Of a DNA stretch of 64,000 nt, positions 26,883 through 36,323 are shown one piece after another. The stretch is from Alloboseaceae bacterium BT-24-1 (GTDB lineage: Bacteria > Pseudomonadota > Alphaproteobacteria > Rhizobiales > Beijerinckiaceae), in assembly GCA_025846845.1 (NCBI GenBank), contig JAOYTL010000008.1:248001-312000 (forward strand). Direction: 5' to 3'. Under the pieces are notes generated by a model. That model worked only from the letters and a program-made list of their open reading frames with translations. It was not told where the DNA came from and did not search any database. Numbering within the stretch: position 1 is the stretch's first letter; every line of letters begins with the position of its first letter. A program made the position numbers and the translations under genes.

Positions 26883-28049
26883 ATGGAGACAATGGCATTG
26901 GCCCAGGCCGATCAATTCAATCCGAGAGCCGAGCGCGGCGCACGCCGCGACGAGACGCTGACGCGCGAGGGCTTGCCCGGCGCCGAGGTCGAGCTCACCT
27001 TCGACAACAACCAGACCGCCGGCCTGGTCTTCGGTCATTACGACCAGAATCTGGCGCATCTGGAGCGCCGTCTCGGTATCGTCGTGAGCCCAAACGGCAA
27101 TCACGTCACGATCAAGGGCCCGCGCGAGACCGCTGAGCAGGCGAGCCGCGTGCTGCGGACCCTCTATGCCCGCGCCAAGACCGGTGCCGCCGTCAATCTC
27201 GGTGAGGTCGACGGCGCGATCGAGGAGAGCAATGTGCAGCGCTCGCTCTTTCCCTCCGATAACGCCGGCAAGGCCGCCTTCGACGCGGTGGTGACACGCA
27301 AGCGCGGTCCGGTCCGGGCCCGCAATGCGGCGCAGGACGCTTATCTGCGTCAGCTCAAGCGTCACGAGCTCGTGCTCGCCGAGGGCCCGGCCGGCACCGG
27401 CAAGACCTGGCTCGCGGTGGGCCATGCCGTCTCGCTGATCGAGCAGGGCGTGGTCGAGCGCATGGTGCTGTCGCGGCCGGCCGTCGAAGCCGGCGAGCGA
27501 CTCGGCTTCCTGCCCGGCGACATGCGAGAGAAGGTCGATCCCTATCTCCGGCCTATCTACGACGCGCTCAACGACTTCATGGAACCGCGCCATGTCGAGC
27601 GCGCTTTGCAGACCGGGATGATCGAGATCGCCCCGCTCGCCTTCATGCGCGGTCGGACATTGACCAACGCCGTGGTCCTGCTCGACGAGGCGCAGAACGC
27701 CACCTCGGTGCAGATGAAGATGTTCCTCACCCGCCTGGGCGAGGGCTCGCGGATGATCATCACCGGCGATCCGTCGCAGGTCGACCTGCCGCCGGGCCAG
27801 CGCTCGGGCCTGGTCGAAGCGGTCCGGCTCCTCTCCGGCGTCGAGGGGGTCGGGCACGCCCGCTTCGAAGAGGGCGACGTGGTGCGCCACGAGCTCGTGC
27901 GCCGCATCGTCATGGCCTATGAGGACGCTTCCCGGAAGGAGCGCGACGAGCGCGAAGCCCGACTCGCCGCCTTGCCTGCGCCGGATGGGCCTGTCGAGGG
28001 TGATGCCGACGGGCTGAAGCGCATGTTGTCGCGGGAGCGGCCGCGATGA
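26883..28049 (+). CDS. PhoH-like ATPase (YbeZ type)
   Basis: 388 residues from ATG 26883; an ATG nine bases on has a GGAG just before it and may be the real start. A KH-like N-terminal part (residues about 30-110) precedes the PhoH domain with Walker A AEGPAGTGKTWLAVG near residue 170 and Walker B NAVVLLDEAQNA near 263. YbeZ works with the RNase YbeY, whose gene overlaps the stop by ATGA. Confidence 0.94.
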   Translation: METMALAQADQFNPRAERGARRDETLTREGLPGAEVELTFDNNQTAGLVFGHYDQNLAHLERRLGIVVSPNGNHVTIKGPRETAEQASRVLRTLYARAKTGAAVNLGEVDGAIEESNVQRSLFPSDNAGKAAFDAVVTRKRGPVRARNAAQDAYLRQLKRHELVLAEGPAGTGKTWLAVGHAVSLIEQGVVERMVLSRPAVEAGERLGFLPGDMREKVDPYLRPIYDALNDFMEPRHVERALQTGMIEIAPLAFMRGRTLTNAVVLLDEAQNATSVQMKMFLTRLGEGSRMIITGDPSQVDLPPGQRSGLVEAVRLLSGVEGVGHARFEEGDVVRHELVRRIVMAYEDASRKERDEREARLAALPAPDGPVEGDADGLKRMLSRERPR

Positions 28050-28648
28050 ACGATCGACCTCGATCGCGGCGCGCGGCGCCGCGAACCGGGACATCGGAGC
28101 CCGCCATAAGCGGGCCTTCGCTCGATATCCGTACCCAGTCGCGGCGCTGGCGCGAGGTTGCGGACTTGCGGCCCCGTATCCTGGCCGCCATCGAGGCGGG
28201 GCTGGCGCTCGCGCCGGTCAAGACCCTGCCGGGCGCGGAGCTCAGCCTGCTCCTGACCGACGATAAGCGCATCCGCGTCGTCAACTGCGACTGGCGCGGC
28301 TTCGACAAGGCGACCAACGTGCTCTCCTTCCCGGCCGCACCGCCGGAGAAGATCGCCGCAAGCCCGATCATCGGCGACATCGTGCTCGCCTTCGAGACGG
28401 TCGCCCGCGAGGCCGAAGCCGAGGAGAAATCCTTCGGCGACCATCTCAGCCATCTCGTGATCCACGGCCTGCTGCACCTCGTCGGCGAAGACCATGAGAC
28501 CGAGGAGCAGGCGCAGCGCATGGAGGCGCTCGAGACCGCGGCGCTCGCCCGGCTCGGCATCGCCGACCCCTATGCCGGCTCGGACCCCGAACCGATTCGA
28601 CCTCGCCCGAAGACCGTGAAAAACCCGAGCCCCCAGCCTGCGTCATGA
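28046..28648 (+). CDS. ybeY: Endoribonuclease YbeY (16S rRNA maturation)
   Basis: 200 residues, with a basic, disordered first 25 residues and a proline-rich tail. The zinc-binding signature HGLLHLVGEDH lies near residue 137-147. NVLSFPAAPPEKI and GDIVLAFETV are further conserved blocks. Acts in rRNA processing and ribosome quality control. Overlaps phoH and corC by ATGA on both sides. Confidence 0.96.
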   Translation: MNDRPRSRRAAPRTGTSEPAISGPSLDIRTQSRRWREVADLRPRILAAIEAGLALAPVKTLPGAELSLLLTDDKRIRVVNCDWRGFDKATNVLSFPAAPPEKIAASPIIGDIVLAFETVAREAEAEEKSFGDHLSHLVIHGLLHLVGEDHETEEQAQRMEALETAALARLGIADPYAGSDPEPIRPRPKTVKNPSPQPAS

Positions 28649-29637
28649 GCGACGACCCCCGATCTTCTTCTTCGTTGGAACCAAGCGGCCGCGGCCTGTC
28701 GCACTGGCTCGGCCAGTTCCTCGACAAGCTCGGCCTGCGCCATGGCGGCTCGATCCGCGAGGACATCACCGAGGCGCTGGCGCAGAACAGCGGTCAGATC
28801 ACCGACCTCAGCCCGCAAGAGCGGGCGATGCTCTCGAATGTGCTGAGCCTGCGCGAGCGCCGCGTCGCCGATGTGATGGTGCCGCGCGCCGACATCATCG
28901 CGGTCTCGTCGGAGGCAACGCTCGGCGACCTGCTCGCGCTGTTCCGCACCGCCGGCCATTCGCGCCTGCCGGTCTATGGCGAGACGCTCGATGATCCGCG
29001 CGGAATGATCCATATCCGCGACTTCCTCGATTTCATCGCCGCTCGAGCCAAGCCGGGCCGGCGCGCGCGCGGTGAAGCGGAGGTCAATGCCGGGCCGAGT
29101 CTGGGGGCCATCGATCTGTCGATGACGCTGGCCCAGGCCAAGATCCTGCGGCCGGTGCTCTATGTGCCGCCCTCGATGCCTGCGGTCGATCTTCTGGTCA
29201 GAATGCAGGCGACCCGAACCCATATCGCCCTGGTCATCGACGAGTATGGCGGCACCGACGGGCTGATCTCGATCGAGGATCTGGTCGAGATCGTCGTCGG
29301 CGACATCGAGGACGAGCACGACCTCGACGAAGCCCCGGCGATTGCGCCCGCCGGAGAGAACCGCTTCATCGCCGATGCCCGCGCCACGCTCGACGAGCTG
29401 AAGCAGGCGACGGGGATAGATTTGTCGAGCGCCGAGGTCGCCGAGGAGGTCGATACACTCGGCGGGCTGATCGTGACATTGGCTGGCCGCGTTCCAGTGC
29501 GGGGCGAATTGATCAAGGGGCCCGAGGAGCTCGAATTCGAGGTGCTTGACGCCGATCCGCGCCGGGTCAAGCGCCTGCGCATCCATCGCCGAGACCCAGT
29601 CACCGCCGAACCGCCAGCAACGCCGGACGCCGCATGA
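28645..29637 (+). CDS. corC: CBS-domain transporter-associated protein (CorC/HlyC family)
   Basis: 330 residues. No membrane segment, so it is the soluble CorC type, not the membrane CorB type. Two CBS repeats span about residues 65-200 (VADVMVPRADIIAVSSEATLGDLL and HIALVIDEYGGTDGLISIEDLVEEIV-like), followed by a CorC_HlyC domain with ELEFEVLDADPRRVKRLRI. Linked to Mg/Co efflux in enterobacteria. ATGA overlaps with ybeY and lnt. Confidence 0.92.
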   Translation: MSDDPRSSSSLEPSGRGLSHWLGQFLDKLGLRHGGSIREDITEALAQNSGQITDLSPQERAMLSNVLSLRERRVADVMVPRADIIAVSSEATLGDLLALFRTAGHSRLPVYGETLDDPRGMIHIRDFLDFIAARAKPGRRARGEAEVNAGPSLGAIDLSMTLAQAKILRPVLYVPPSMPAVDLLVRMQATRTHIALVIDEYGGTDGLISIEDLVEIVVGDIEDEHDLDEAPAIAPAGENRFIADARATLDELKQATGIDLSSAEVAEEVDTLGGLIVTLAGRVPVRGELIKGPEELEFEVLDADPRRVKRLRIHRRDPVTAEPPATPDAA

Positions 29638-31232
29638 CAAGCCTGTCGGCGCTGGCCGATCGTGCCATCCTCGCCTGGGGCTGGCCGCGCAGACTGATCG
29701 CGCTCCTTTGCGGCGCGTGCGGAGCGCTGGCGCTGGCGCCGCTCGATCTCTGGCCGCTGATGGTCGTGCCAATGACAGCCGCGGTCTGGCTGATCGACGG
29801 CTCGGTCGCCGAGACCCGGCGCGGTCGTCTCTGGGCGGCCGCCACGGCGGGCTGGTGGTGGGGCTTCGGCTATCACCTCGCCGGCCTGTGGTGGCTGGGC
29901 GCCGCCTTCCTGGTCGAGGCCGACAAGTTCGCCTGGGCGATGCCGCTCGGAGTCGTGGCGCTGCCAGCCTTCCTGGCGCTCTTCCCGGCACTCGGCTTCG
30001 TGCTGGCGCGCGCGCTCTGGCCCACCGGAGCCGGTCGCATCCTGGTGCTGGCCGCGGCGCTGGCGCTGAGCGAATGGCTGCGCGGCCATATCCTCACCGG
30101 CTTCCCCTGGAACATCTACGGCATGATGCTGGCCGGGCCCGCCTGGTTCGCCCAGAGCGCCAGCCTGATCGGGCTCTACGGACTGACGGCACTCGCGGTC
30201 GCGATCGGCGCAGCGCCGGCAGTGCTCGGGACGGGCGAGGAGGGCGTGGCGCGCTGGCGAGCTCTGATCCTGGCGACCCTGGCGCTTGCCGTTATGGCCG
30301 GCTTCGGCGCCTGGCGGATTCCGGCCGAACCGGTCGCGGCGGTCAGCGGCGTGAAGCTGCGCCTGATGCAGCCGAACCTGCCGCAGGATGCGAAGTTCAG
30401 CCCGCGCAACAGCGAGATGATCCTGTCGCACTACCTCGCGCTGAGCGATCGCGCGACCAGCCCGGCGACGACGGGCGTGCAGGACGTCACGCATCTGATC
30501 TGGCCCGAATCGGCCTTCCCTTTCCTGCTCGGGCGCACGCCGCAGGCACTGGCACGGATCGCCGCGCTGCTGCCGCCCAACACGACATTGATCACCGGCG
30601 CAGCCCGCGCCGGCGAGACCCTGCCCGGCGAGAGTCGGCCGCCGATCTACAATTCGATCCAGGTGGTGAACGACGAGGGCGTGATCACCGGCAGCTACGA
30701 CAAGGTGCATCTCGTCCCCTTCGGCGAATACCTGCCGCCCTTTCTCGAGCGACTGATCCGCTCTGTCGGCCTGTCGGAGTTCGTCTCGGTTCCCGGCGGC
30801 TTTGCGTCGGGCAGCCGGCGCACGCCCCTCAATATCCGCGGTCTGCCACCCGCTGCTGCGCTGATCTGCTACGAGGTGATCTTTCCCGGCGAGGCGATGC
30901 CGAGCGGTCCACGGCCGGGCTTCATCCTCAACCTGACCAATGACGGCTGGTTCGGACAGACGAGCGGGCCCTATCAGCACCTCGCCCAGGCGCGCCTGCG
31001 CGCCATCGAGGAGGGGTTACCTCTGGTGCGCGTCGCCAATACCGGAATCTCGGCAGTCGTCGATCACTATGGGCGAATCCGCGCGGCCCTGCCCATCGGC
31101 GAGACCGGTGTCCTCGACACCTCACTGCCGCGGGCAGGGCCGGCTACGCCCTATTCACGCTTCGGCGACCTTTTCTTTGCAGGTGTAGTTGCCAGCCTAA
31201 TGCTCGCTGGAGTATTAATGCGGCGACGGTGA
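29634..31232 (+). CDS. lnt: Apolipoprotein N-acyltransferase
   Basis: 532 residues. An N-terminal part with about six membrane segments is followed by a periplasmic nitrilase domain and a last membrane helix at the C-terminus. The catalytic triad can be seen as Glu in LIWPESAFPF, Lys in YDKVHLVPFGEY and Cys in LICYEVIFPG. Adds the third acyl chain to lipoproteins. Last gene of the murJ-lnt block. Confidence 0.97.
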   Translation: MTSLSALADRAILAWGWPRRLIALLCGACGALALAPLDLWPLMVVPMTAAVWLIDGSVAETRRGRLWAAATAGWWWGFGYHLAGLWWLGAAFLVEADKFAWAMPLGVVALPAFLALFPALGFVLARALWPTGAGRILVLAAALALSEWLRGHILTGFPWNIYGMMLAGPAWFAQSASLIGLYGLTALAVAIGAAPAVLGTGEEGVARWRALILATLALAVMAGFGAWRIPAEPVAAVSGVKLRLMQPNLPQDAKFSPRNSEMILSHYLALSDRATSPATTGVQDVTHLIWPESAFPFLLGRTPQALARIAALLPPNTTLITGAARAGETLPGESRPPIYNSIQVVNDEGVITGSYDKVHLVPFGEYLPPFLERLIRSVGLSEFVSVPGGFASGSRRTPLNIRGLPPAAALICYEVIFPGEAMPSGPRPGFILNLTNDGWFGQTSGPYQHLAQARLRAIEEGLPLVRVANTGISAVVDHYGRIRAALPIGETGVLDTSLPRAGPATPYSRFGDLFFAGVVASLMLAGVLMRRR

Positions 31233-31342
31233 TCCCATTTGGAACTTTCTTACGGGAAGACCGCCGAATGGTCGGTGGCGCCTGGCCTTCAATAGGCCGC
31301 CGACAGGTCTGGACGAAGAAAAACTAAGGGGACCGGCGAGCC

Positions 31343-31762
31343 ATGTTGAAGAAAGTACCCAACCCGATCGATCGTCATGTCGGCAGCCGCGTCCGGATGC
31401 GCCGCATGCTTGCCGGCGTCAGCCAGGAAAGGCTCGGGGAAGCGCTCGGCCTGACCTTCCAGCAAGTGCAGAAATACGAGAAGGGCACCAACCGGATCAG
31501 CGCCAGCCGTCTGCAGCAGATCTCGAAGATGCTGGGCGTTCCCGTTGCCTTCTTCTTCGACGGGGCTCCGAACGACGACACGATGGAAAGCGGCTTCGCC
31601 GATTCGTCGGCCACGACCTATGTCGCCGACTTCCTCGCCACCAGCGAGGGCGTGCAGCTGACCAAGGCTTTCGTGCGCATCAAGAACCCGCGCGTGCGCC
31701 GGCGTATCGTCGATCTGGTCGATTCGCTCGCCGACGCCCCGGCCGAGACCATCGAGCAATAG
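31343..31762 (+). CDS. XRE-family helix-turn-helix regulator, copy 1
   Basis: 139 residues. Residues about 10-70 hold the Cro/CI HTH (VRMRRMLAGVSQERLGEALGLT, FQQVQKYEKGTNRISASRL). The C-terminal YVADFLATSEGVQLTKAFVRI region is shared with rhizobial regulators found next to lnt and metK. It is a close paralogue of 33768-34181, identical over long runs; the two bracket the quorum-sensing genes. AAGGGG lies before the ATG. Target genes unknown. Confidence 0.93.
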   Translation: MLKKVPNPIDRHVGSRVRMRRMLAGVSQERLGEALGLTFQQVQKYEKGTNRISASRLQQISKMLGVPVAFFFDGAPNDDTMESGFADSSATTYVADFLATSEGVQLTKAFVRIKNPRVRRRIVDLVDSLADAPAETIEQ

Positions 31763-31803
31763 CGCTCGGATTACACCGGGCCGACGGGAACCCGATGGCC
31801 GAT

Positions 31804-31831
31804 CCGGTCAGGCCGCTTCAGGCCTGACCGG
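31804..31831. terminator. 11-bp hairpin between convergent XRE copy 1 and the luxI unit
   Basis: CCGGTCAGGCC (31804-31814) and GGCCTGACCGG (31821-31831) are perfectly complementary around a six-base loop. It lies in the 111-base gap between two converging genes, so it could end transcription from both sides. No T-run is present on either strand. Confidence 0.55.
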
Positions 31832-31873
31832 CAGTTCGCGTTGCCGCGAATTGGGCACCGCCGTCGACCGGCT

Positions 31874-32161
31874 TCAGTGCAGAACCGGCGCCCTATCCTG
31901 CGTCAGGACGAGCGTGCTCCGGTTGAGCCGCTGCAGCTGCGGATTGGGATTCACCAGCAGGAAATCCCGCAGCTTCACCTGATCCGGTTCCGACATGGAG
32001 AGAATCTGGACGGCGAGCCAGAGTTCGTCCGGCAGGTCCATGCGGTAGGCGACATCGACCAGTTCCTGATGAACCGGCCGGTTGCGCAGGAGGTTGGTCA
32101 GCAATCCCAGGGCATATTCGATCTTGTCGCGGCTACTGCCGGTATCATGTTGGCTAGCCAT
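31874..32161 (-). CDS. Small protein of unknown function coupled to luxI
   Basis: 95 residues. Its ATG (32161-32159) lies within the last codons of luxI (8-base overlap) and has a very good GGAGGATCTCGC site inside luxI, so it is almost certainly translated. The protein is acidic-to-neutral and predicted mostly helical (KIEYALGLLTNLLRNRP, HQELVDVAYRMDLPDELWLA). No signal peptide, membrane segment or metal motif. No family recognised. Coupling to luxI suggests a role in the quorum-sensing circuit, for example an antiactivator or a signal-modifying accessory, but that is inference only. Confidence 0.8.
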   Translation of the reverse strand: MASQHDTGSSRDKIEYALGLLTNLLRNRPVHQELVDVAYRMDLPDELWLAVQILSMSEPDQVKLRDFLLVNPNPQLQRLNRSTLVLTQDRAPVLH

Positions 32162-32798
32162 GCGAGATCCTCCGCTCGCCCGGCGCCTGCTTTACGGCGC
32201 GGCGCGGCACGATGACGGGCGCATCGATGTCCTTGAAGGCGAGCGTCCGGCGATAGGCCGCCTCGTTTACCGTGATGATCGTGCCGACGCAGTTCATCCC
32301 GTCGATCATCGTCGGCAAGCCAAGCGGCCGGACCTCCCAGCCCAGTTCCAGGAAACGCGGCATCCACCAAGTCTCCATCACCACCGTGATCGCAGCGATG
32401 TCGTTGGCCAGGCAATGCTCAAACATGCCGGCGAGGACGGTGTACAGCACCTTGCTGTCGCCCCCGCGCCGCTCCGGCACGACGAAGATGCGCGTCCACT
32501 CGACGATGTCGCTGCCGCGCTGAAGCCCGCGCACATCAGCCAGGAACGGAAACACATCCGCCATCAGATGCGGACCCAGCGTCGGGACGAGCCTGGTGCC
32601 GCCGACCACGCGCCCCTTTTCGATCGCGAGCAGATAAGTCGCGTCCTCATTGTCGAACTGGTCGACCTCACGGCCATCGGGCCGCTCAAGCGCCATCCAT
32701 TTGCGCTCGCCGACATAGATCTGGTGCCGAATCTTGAAATGCTGCTCGACTTCGGCGCCATAGAGATGCCGATTGCCGGCATCGATAACGTGGATCAT
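32154..32798 (-). CDS. LuxI-family acyl-homoserine-lactone synthase
   Basis: 214 residues from ATG 32798, preceded by GGGGGAGG. The family invariant residues are in place: Arg24, Trp34, Glu44, Asp46 and Asp49 (in GREVDQFDNE), Arg69 (GGTRLVPT), a Phe in DVFPFL (83-85), Glu100 and Arg103 (VEWTRIFVV). The usual Phe28 is Tyr28. It would make an N-acyl-HSL signal from SAM and an acyl donor. The start MIHVIDAGNRHLYG recalls BjaI/RpaI-type synthases that use branched or aryl CoA donors; this is from memory and untested. luxR lies upstream on the same strand. Confidence 0.93.
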   Translation of the reverse strand: MIHVIDAGNRHLYGAEVEQHFKIRHQIYVGERKWMALERPDGREVDQFDNEDATYLLAIEKGRVVGGTRLVPTLGPHLMADVFPFLADVRGLQRGSDIVEWTRIFVVPERRGGDSKVLYTVLAGMFEHCLANDIAAITVVMETWWMPRFLELGWEVRPLGLPTMIDGMNCVGTIITVNEAAYRRTLAFKDIDAPVIVPRRAVKQAPGERRISHG

Positions 32799-32855
32799 CG
32801 CCGCCTCCCCCATTCCTGAGGGATGCAAGCTGGCTCCTTTCAGGTTTCATGGGTA

Positions 32856-32871
32856 TTCCGGAATTCCGGAA
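32856..32871. promoter_or_regulatory. 16-bp perfect palindrome upstream of luxI, candidate lux box
   Basis: TTCCGGAATTCCGGAA (32856-32871) is a perfect palindrome made of two TTCCGGAA units. It lies between the luxR stop and the luxI start, 57 bases before the ATG, where a LuxR-type activator would bind. The sequence differs from the classical lux box but has the same size and dyad symmetry. Confidence 0.6.
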
Positions 32872-32889
32872 GAAGCGGTCGAATTCGCG

Positions 32890-33621
32890 CTAGATGCTGA
32901 TCTCGCCCCGGCGATAGGCTTCGATGACCGTGCGCGTACGCCCGCGTACGCCTAGCTTCCGGGCAGCGTTCTCGAAATGTGCCTCCGCCGTTCCGGCCGA
33001 AACGCCCAGGCGTTCGGCGACGCCCTCGGTCGTTTTGCCCGTCGCGAACCAGGTCAGGACCTCGCGCTCGCGGACAGTCAGGACGTGATCGAGCCGCGCC
33101 GGCCGTAAGCAATCCGCCGCCTTGCCATGCGCATAGATCGACATCAGATGGATGGCCGAGCGGGCCTGGCGCGACAGGTCCGGCCGATCCCCCGCCATGG
33201 TGACGACGGCCTGGAAGCCCGCTTCGCCATGGATCGGAACACAGAAGCCTTCGATCATGTTGAAGTCGCGCGCCCGGTCCATCACCTCACGCTGGCGAGT
33301 AGATGCCTCATCCTCGTGGTAGACGTCGCCCCAGGCGAAAGGATCGATCGTCGTCTTGCAATAGGCCGCGATCGGATCCCAATCCGAGAACGATCTTTCC
33401 AGATAGAGCTCGAACCAGCCCGGCGGCCAGCCATTGAGGAGGACGAGCGGATCGATCCGGTCCCCGATCTCCGGCAGCCCGGTGATCAGGAAGGCGTGGA
33501 AGCCATAGCCTGCGAGCTTGTCGCGCAGGGCGCCGACAACCGCGGTCGGATCGGTGAGGGTGCTCAGCCGGTCGATGAAATCGAGCGCGTCCCGTCCCGC
33601 GTTGAAATGCCGTCCCGACAT
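32890..33621 (-). CDS. LuxR-family quorum-sensing regulator
   Basis: 243 residues from ATG 33621, with AGGGAAGG upstream; the open frame extends further without homology. The autoinducer-binding domain carries all six signature residues: Trp69, Tyr73, Asp82, Pro83, Trp97 and Gly125. The C-terminal GerE HTH is LTVREREVLTWFATGKTTEG with Glu185-Leu189-Gly195 type positions, then GVSAGTAEAHFENAARKLGV. It is the presumed partner of the adjacent LuxI and probably binds the palindrome at 32856-32871. Confidence 0.94.
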   Translation of the reverse strand: MSGRHFNAGRDALDFIDRLSTLTDPTAVVGALRDKLAGYGFHAFLITGLPEIGDRIDPLVLLNGWPPGWFELYLERSFSDWDPIAAYCKTTIDPFAWGDVYHEDEASTRQREVMDRARDFNMIEGFCVPIHGEAGFQAVVTMAGDRPDLSRQARSAIHLMSIYAHGKAADCLRPARLDHVLTVREREVLTWFATGKTTEGVAERLGVSAGTAEAHFENAARKLGVRGRTRTVIEAYRRGEISI

Positions 33622-33767
33622 GTCCCGCCTTCCCTGACGGTGACAGTTTCGGCCTAGAGCGGCCAAGAATCAACGCATACCAACGAATAGCCGTCTATTT
33701 CCCTCAGGAGGGGGCGGTGGACGCGAGATCGGAAGTGCGATTGAGTATGTCAACGAGGTGAACGCCC

Positions 33768-34181
33768 ATGCTGAAGAAACTCCCGAACCCGATCGATCGC
33801 CATGTCGGCAGCCGTGTGCGCATGCAGCGGATGCTGGCGGGAATCAGCCAGGAGAAACTCGGCGAGGCGCTCGGCCTGACATTTCAGCAGATTCAGAAAT
33901 ACGAGAAAGGCACCAATAGAATCAGTGCCAGCCGGCTGCAGCAGATCGCCAAGATGCTGGGCGTGCCCGTCGCATTCTTCTTCGAAGGTGCTCCAACCGG
34001 AGAGGTGACTGCCAGCGGCTTCACCGACGCTGCCGCGACTGCCTATGTCGCCGACTTCCTCACCACGAGCGAAGGCATACAGCTGTCGAAGGCCTTCGTG
34101 CGCATCAAGAGCCCGCGCATACGTCGACGGGTCATCGACCTGGTCGAAGCTCTGGCGCATGACTCCGGGGAAATTGCCTGA
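33768..34181 (+). CDS. XRE-family helix-turn-helix regulator, copy 2
   Basis: 137 residues. Nearly the same protein as the gene at 31343-31762: both start MLKK-PNPIDRHVGSRVRM and share GEALGLTFQQ-QKYEKGTNRISASRLQQI and KMLGVPVAFFF, differing mostly in conservative changes and at the C-terminus. Located just before metK, the usual place of the single copy in relatives. GAGG precedes the ATG. Divergent from luxR with a 146-base intergenic region. Confidence 0.93.
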   Translation: MLKKLPNPIDRHVGSRVRMQRMLAGISQEKLGEALGLTFQQIQKYEKGTNRISASRLQQIAKMLGVPVAFFFEGAPTGEVTASGFTDAAATAYVADFLTTSEGIQLSKAFVRIKSPRIRRRVIDLVEALAHDSGEIA

Positions 34182-34339
34182 TTTCGCATTTTTTTGTTCG
34201 CCTCGACGAACGAAATGTCGATGAAAAGAATTTCTCGCCTTGACGGCGAACCTTTCCGCTGCAAAAGACGCTGCGCTTTTTTATTTGCGCCCGGCTATCC
34301 GCCGGCATCGCATCGCAGCTTGGGAAGGATCCCCCGACC

Positions 34340-35545
<1,206 letters not shown>

Positions 35546-35568
35546 TCCAGCCGTCACCGCACGAATCG

Positions 35569-35595
35569 AGGCCGGGGCAACACCCCGGCCTTTTT
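35569..35595 (+). terminator. Rho-independent terminator of metK
   Basis: AGGCCGGGG (35569-35577), loop CAACA with one offset base, CCCCGGCCT (35583-35591), followed by a T-run to 35595 and further T-rich sequence. It lies 24 bases after the metK stop and 33 bases before trmB. Confidence 0.85.
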
Positions 35596-35627
35596 CTTTT
35601 GGCCCGCGCGCCGTAAAGGCGTCCCTC

Positions 35628-36323
35628 ATGACAACAGACCAGCACGATTCCGAAAGGGCCTTCTTCGGCCGGCGCAAGGGCAAGGGGCTGCGCCAGGGTC
35701 AGGCCGAGCGCATCGCCGAGACCCTGCCGGCGCTTCGCCTGCCCGAAGGACCGATCCTCGACCTGAAAGCGCTTTTCCCCGTTCCGGTCGAGGCCGTCCG
35801 GCTCGAGATCGGCTTCGGCGGCGGCGAGCATCTCCTGTCGCGTATGCGGGAGAGCCCGCAGATCGGCTTCATCGGCGTCGAGCCCTTCGTCAACGGCATG
35901 GCCAAGTTTCTGGCCGTGATCGAACAGGAGGGTCTGCGCAACATCCGGCTCTGGGACGGCGATGCCGCACTGCTCCTGCCGCTGCTGCCGGCCGGGAGCA
36001 TCGACGCGGCTGACCTGCTCTATCCGGACCCCTGGCCCAAGCGCCGTCAGCGCAAGCGCCGCTTCGTCTCCGAGCGGACACTAGCTCTGCTCGCCAGGGT
36101 GCTGCGGCCGGGTGGCCGCTTTCGCTTCGCCAGCGACATCGACGACTATGTCGGCTGGACGCTGGCGCGGCTCATCGCTTCGCCCCATTTCGATTGGGCC
36201 GACGAGGGCGCCGAGGACTGGCGCCAACCCTATCCCGGCTGGGTCCGCACGCGCTACGAGGCCAAGGCGGTCAAGGCCGGGCGGGTGCCGAGCTATCTGA
36301 CTGCGCACCGTCGCGCATCCTGA
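35628..36323 (+). CDS. trmB: tRNA (guanine-N7-)-methyltransferase
   Basis: 231 residues. The SAM-binding motif LEIGFGGGEHLL is near residue 65, FIGVEPFVNGMAKFL follows, and the TrmB signature YPDPWPK is near residue 131. Methylates G46 of tRNAs. The last 53 bases overlap the convergent DUF2336 gene, an unusual tail-to-tail overlap. Confidence 0.95.
   Translation: MTTDQHDSERAFFGRRKGKGLRQGQAERIAETLPALRLPEGPILDLKALFPVPVEAVRLEIGFGGGEHLLSRMRESPQIGFIGVEPFVNGMAKFLAVIEQEGLRNIRLWDGDAALLLPLLPAGSIDAADLLYPDPWPKRRQRKRRFVSERTLALLARVLRPGGRFRFASDIDDYVGWTLARLIASPHFDWADEGAEDWRQPYPGWVRTRYEAKAVKAGRVPSYLTAHRRAS

Noticed and set aside
34182..34339. SAM-type riboswitch upstream of metK
   Set aside because: Short hairpins and T-runs are present but no pattern of SAM-I, SAM-II or SAM/SAH classes was recognised.
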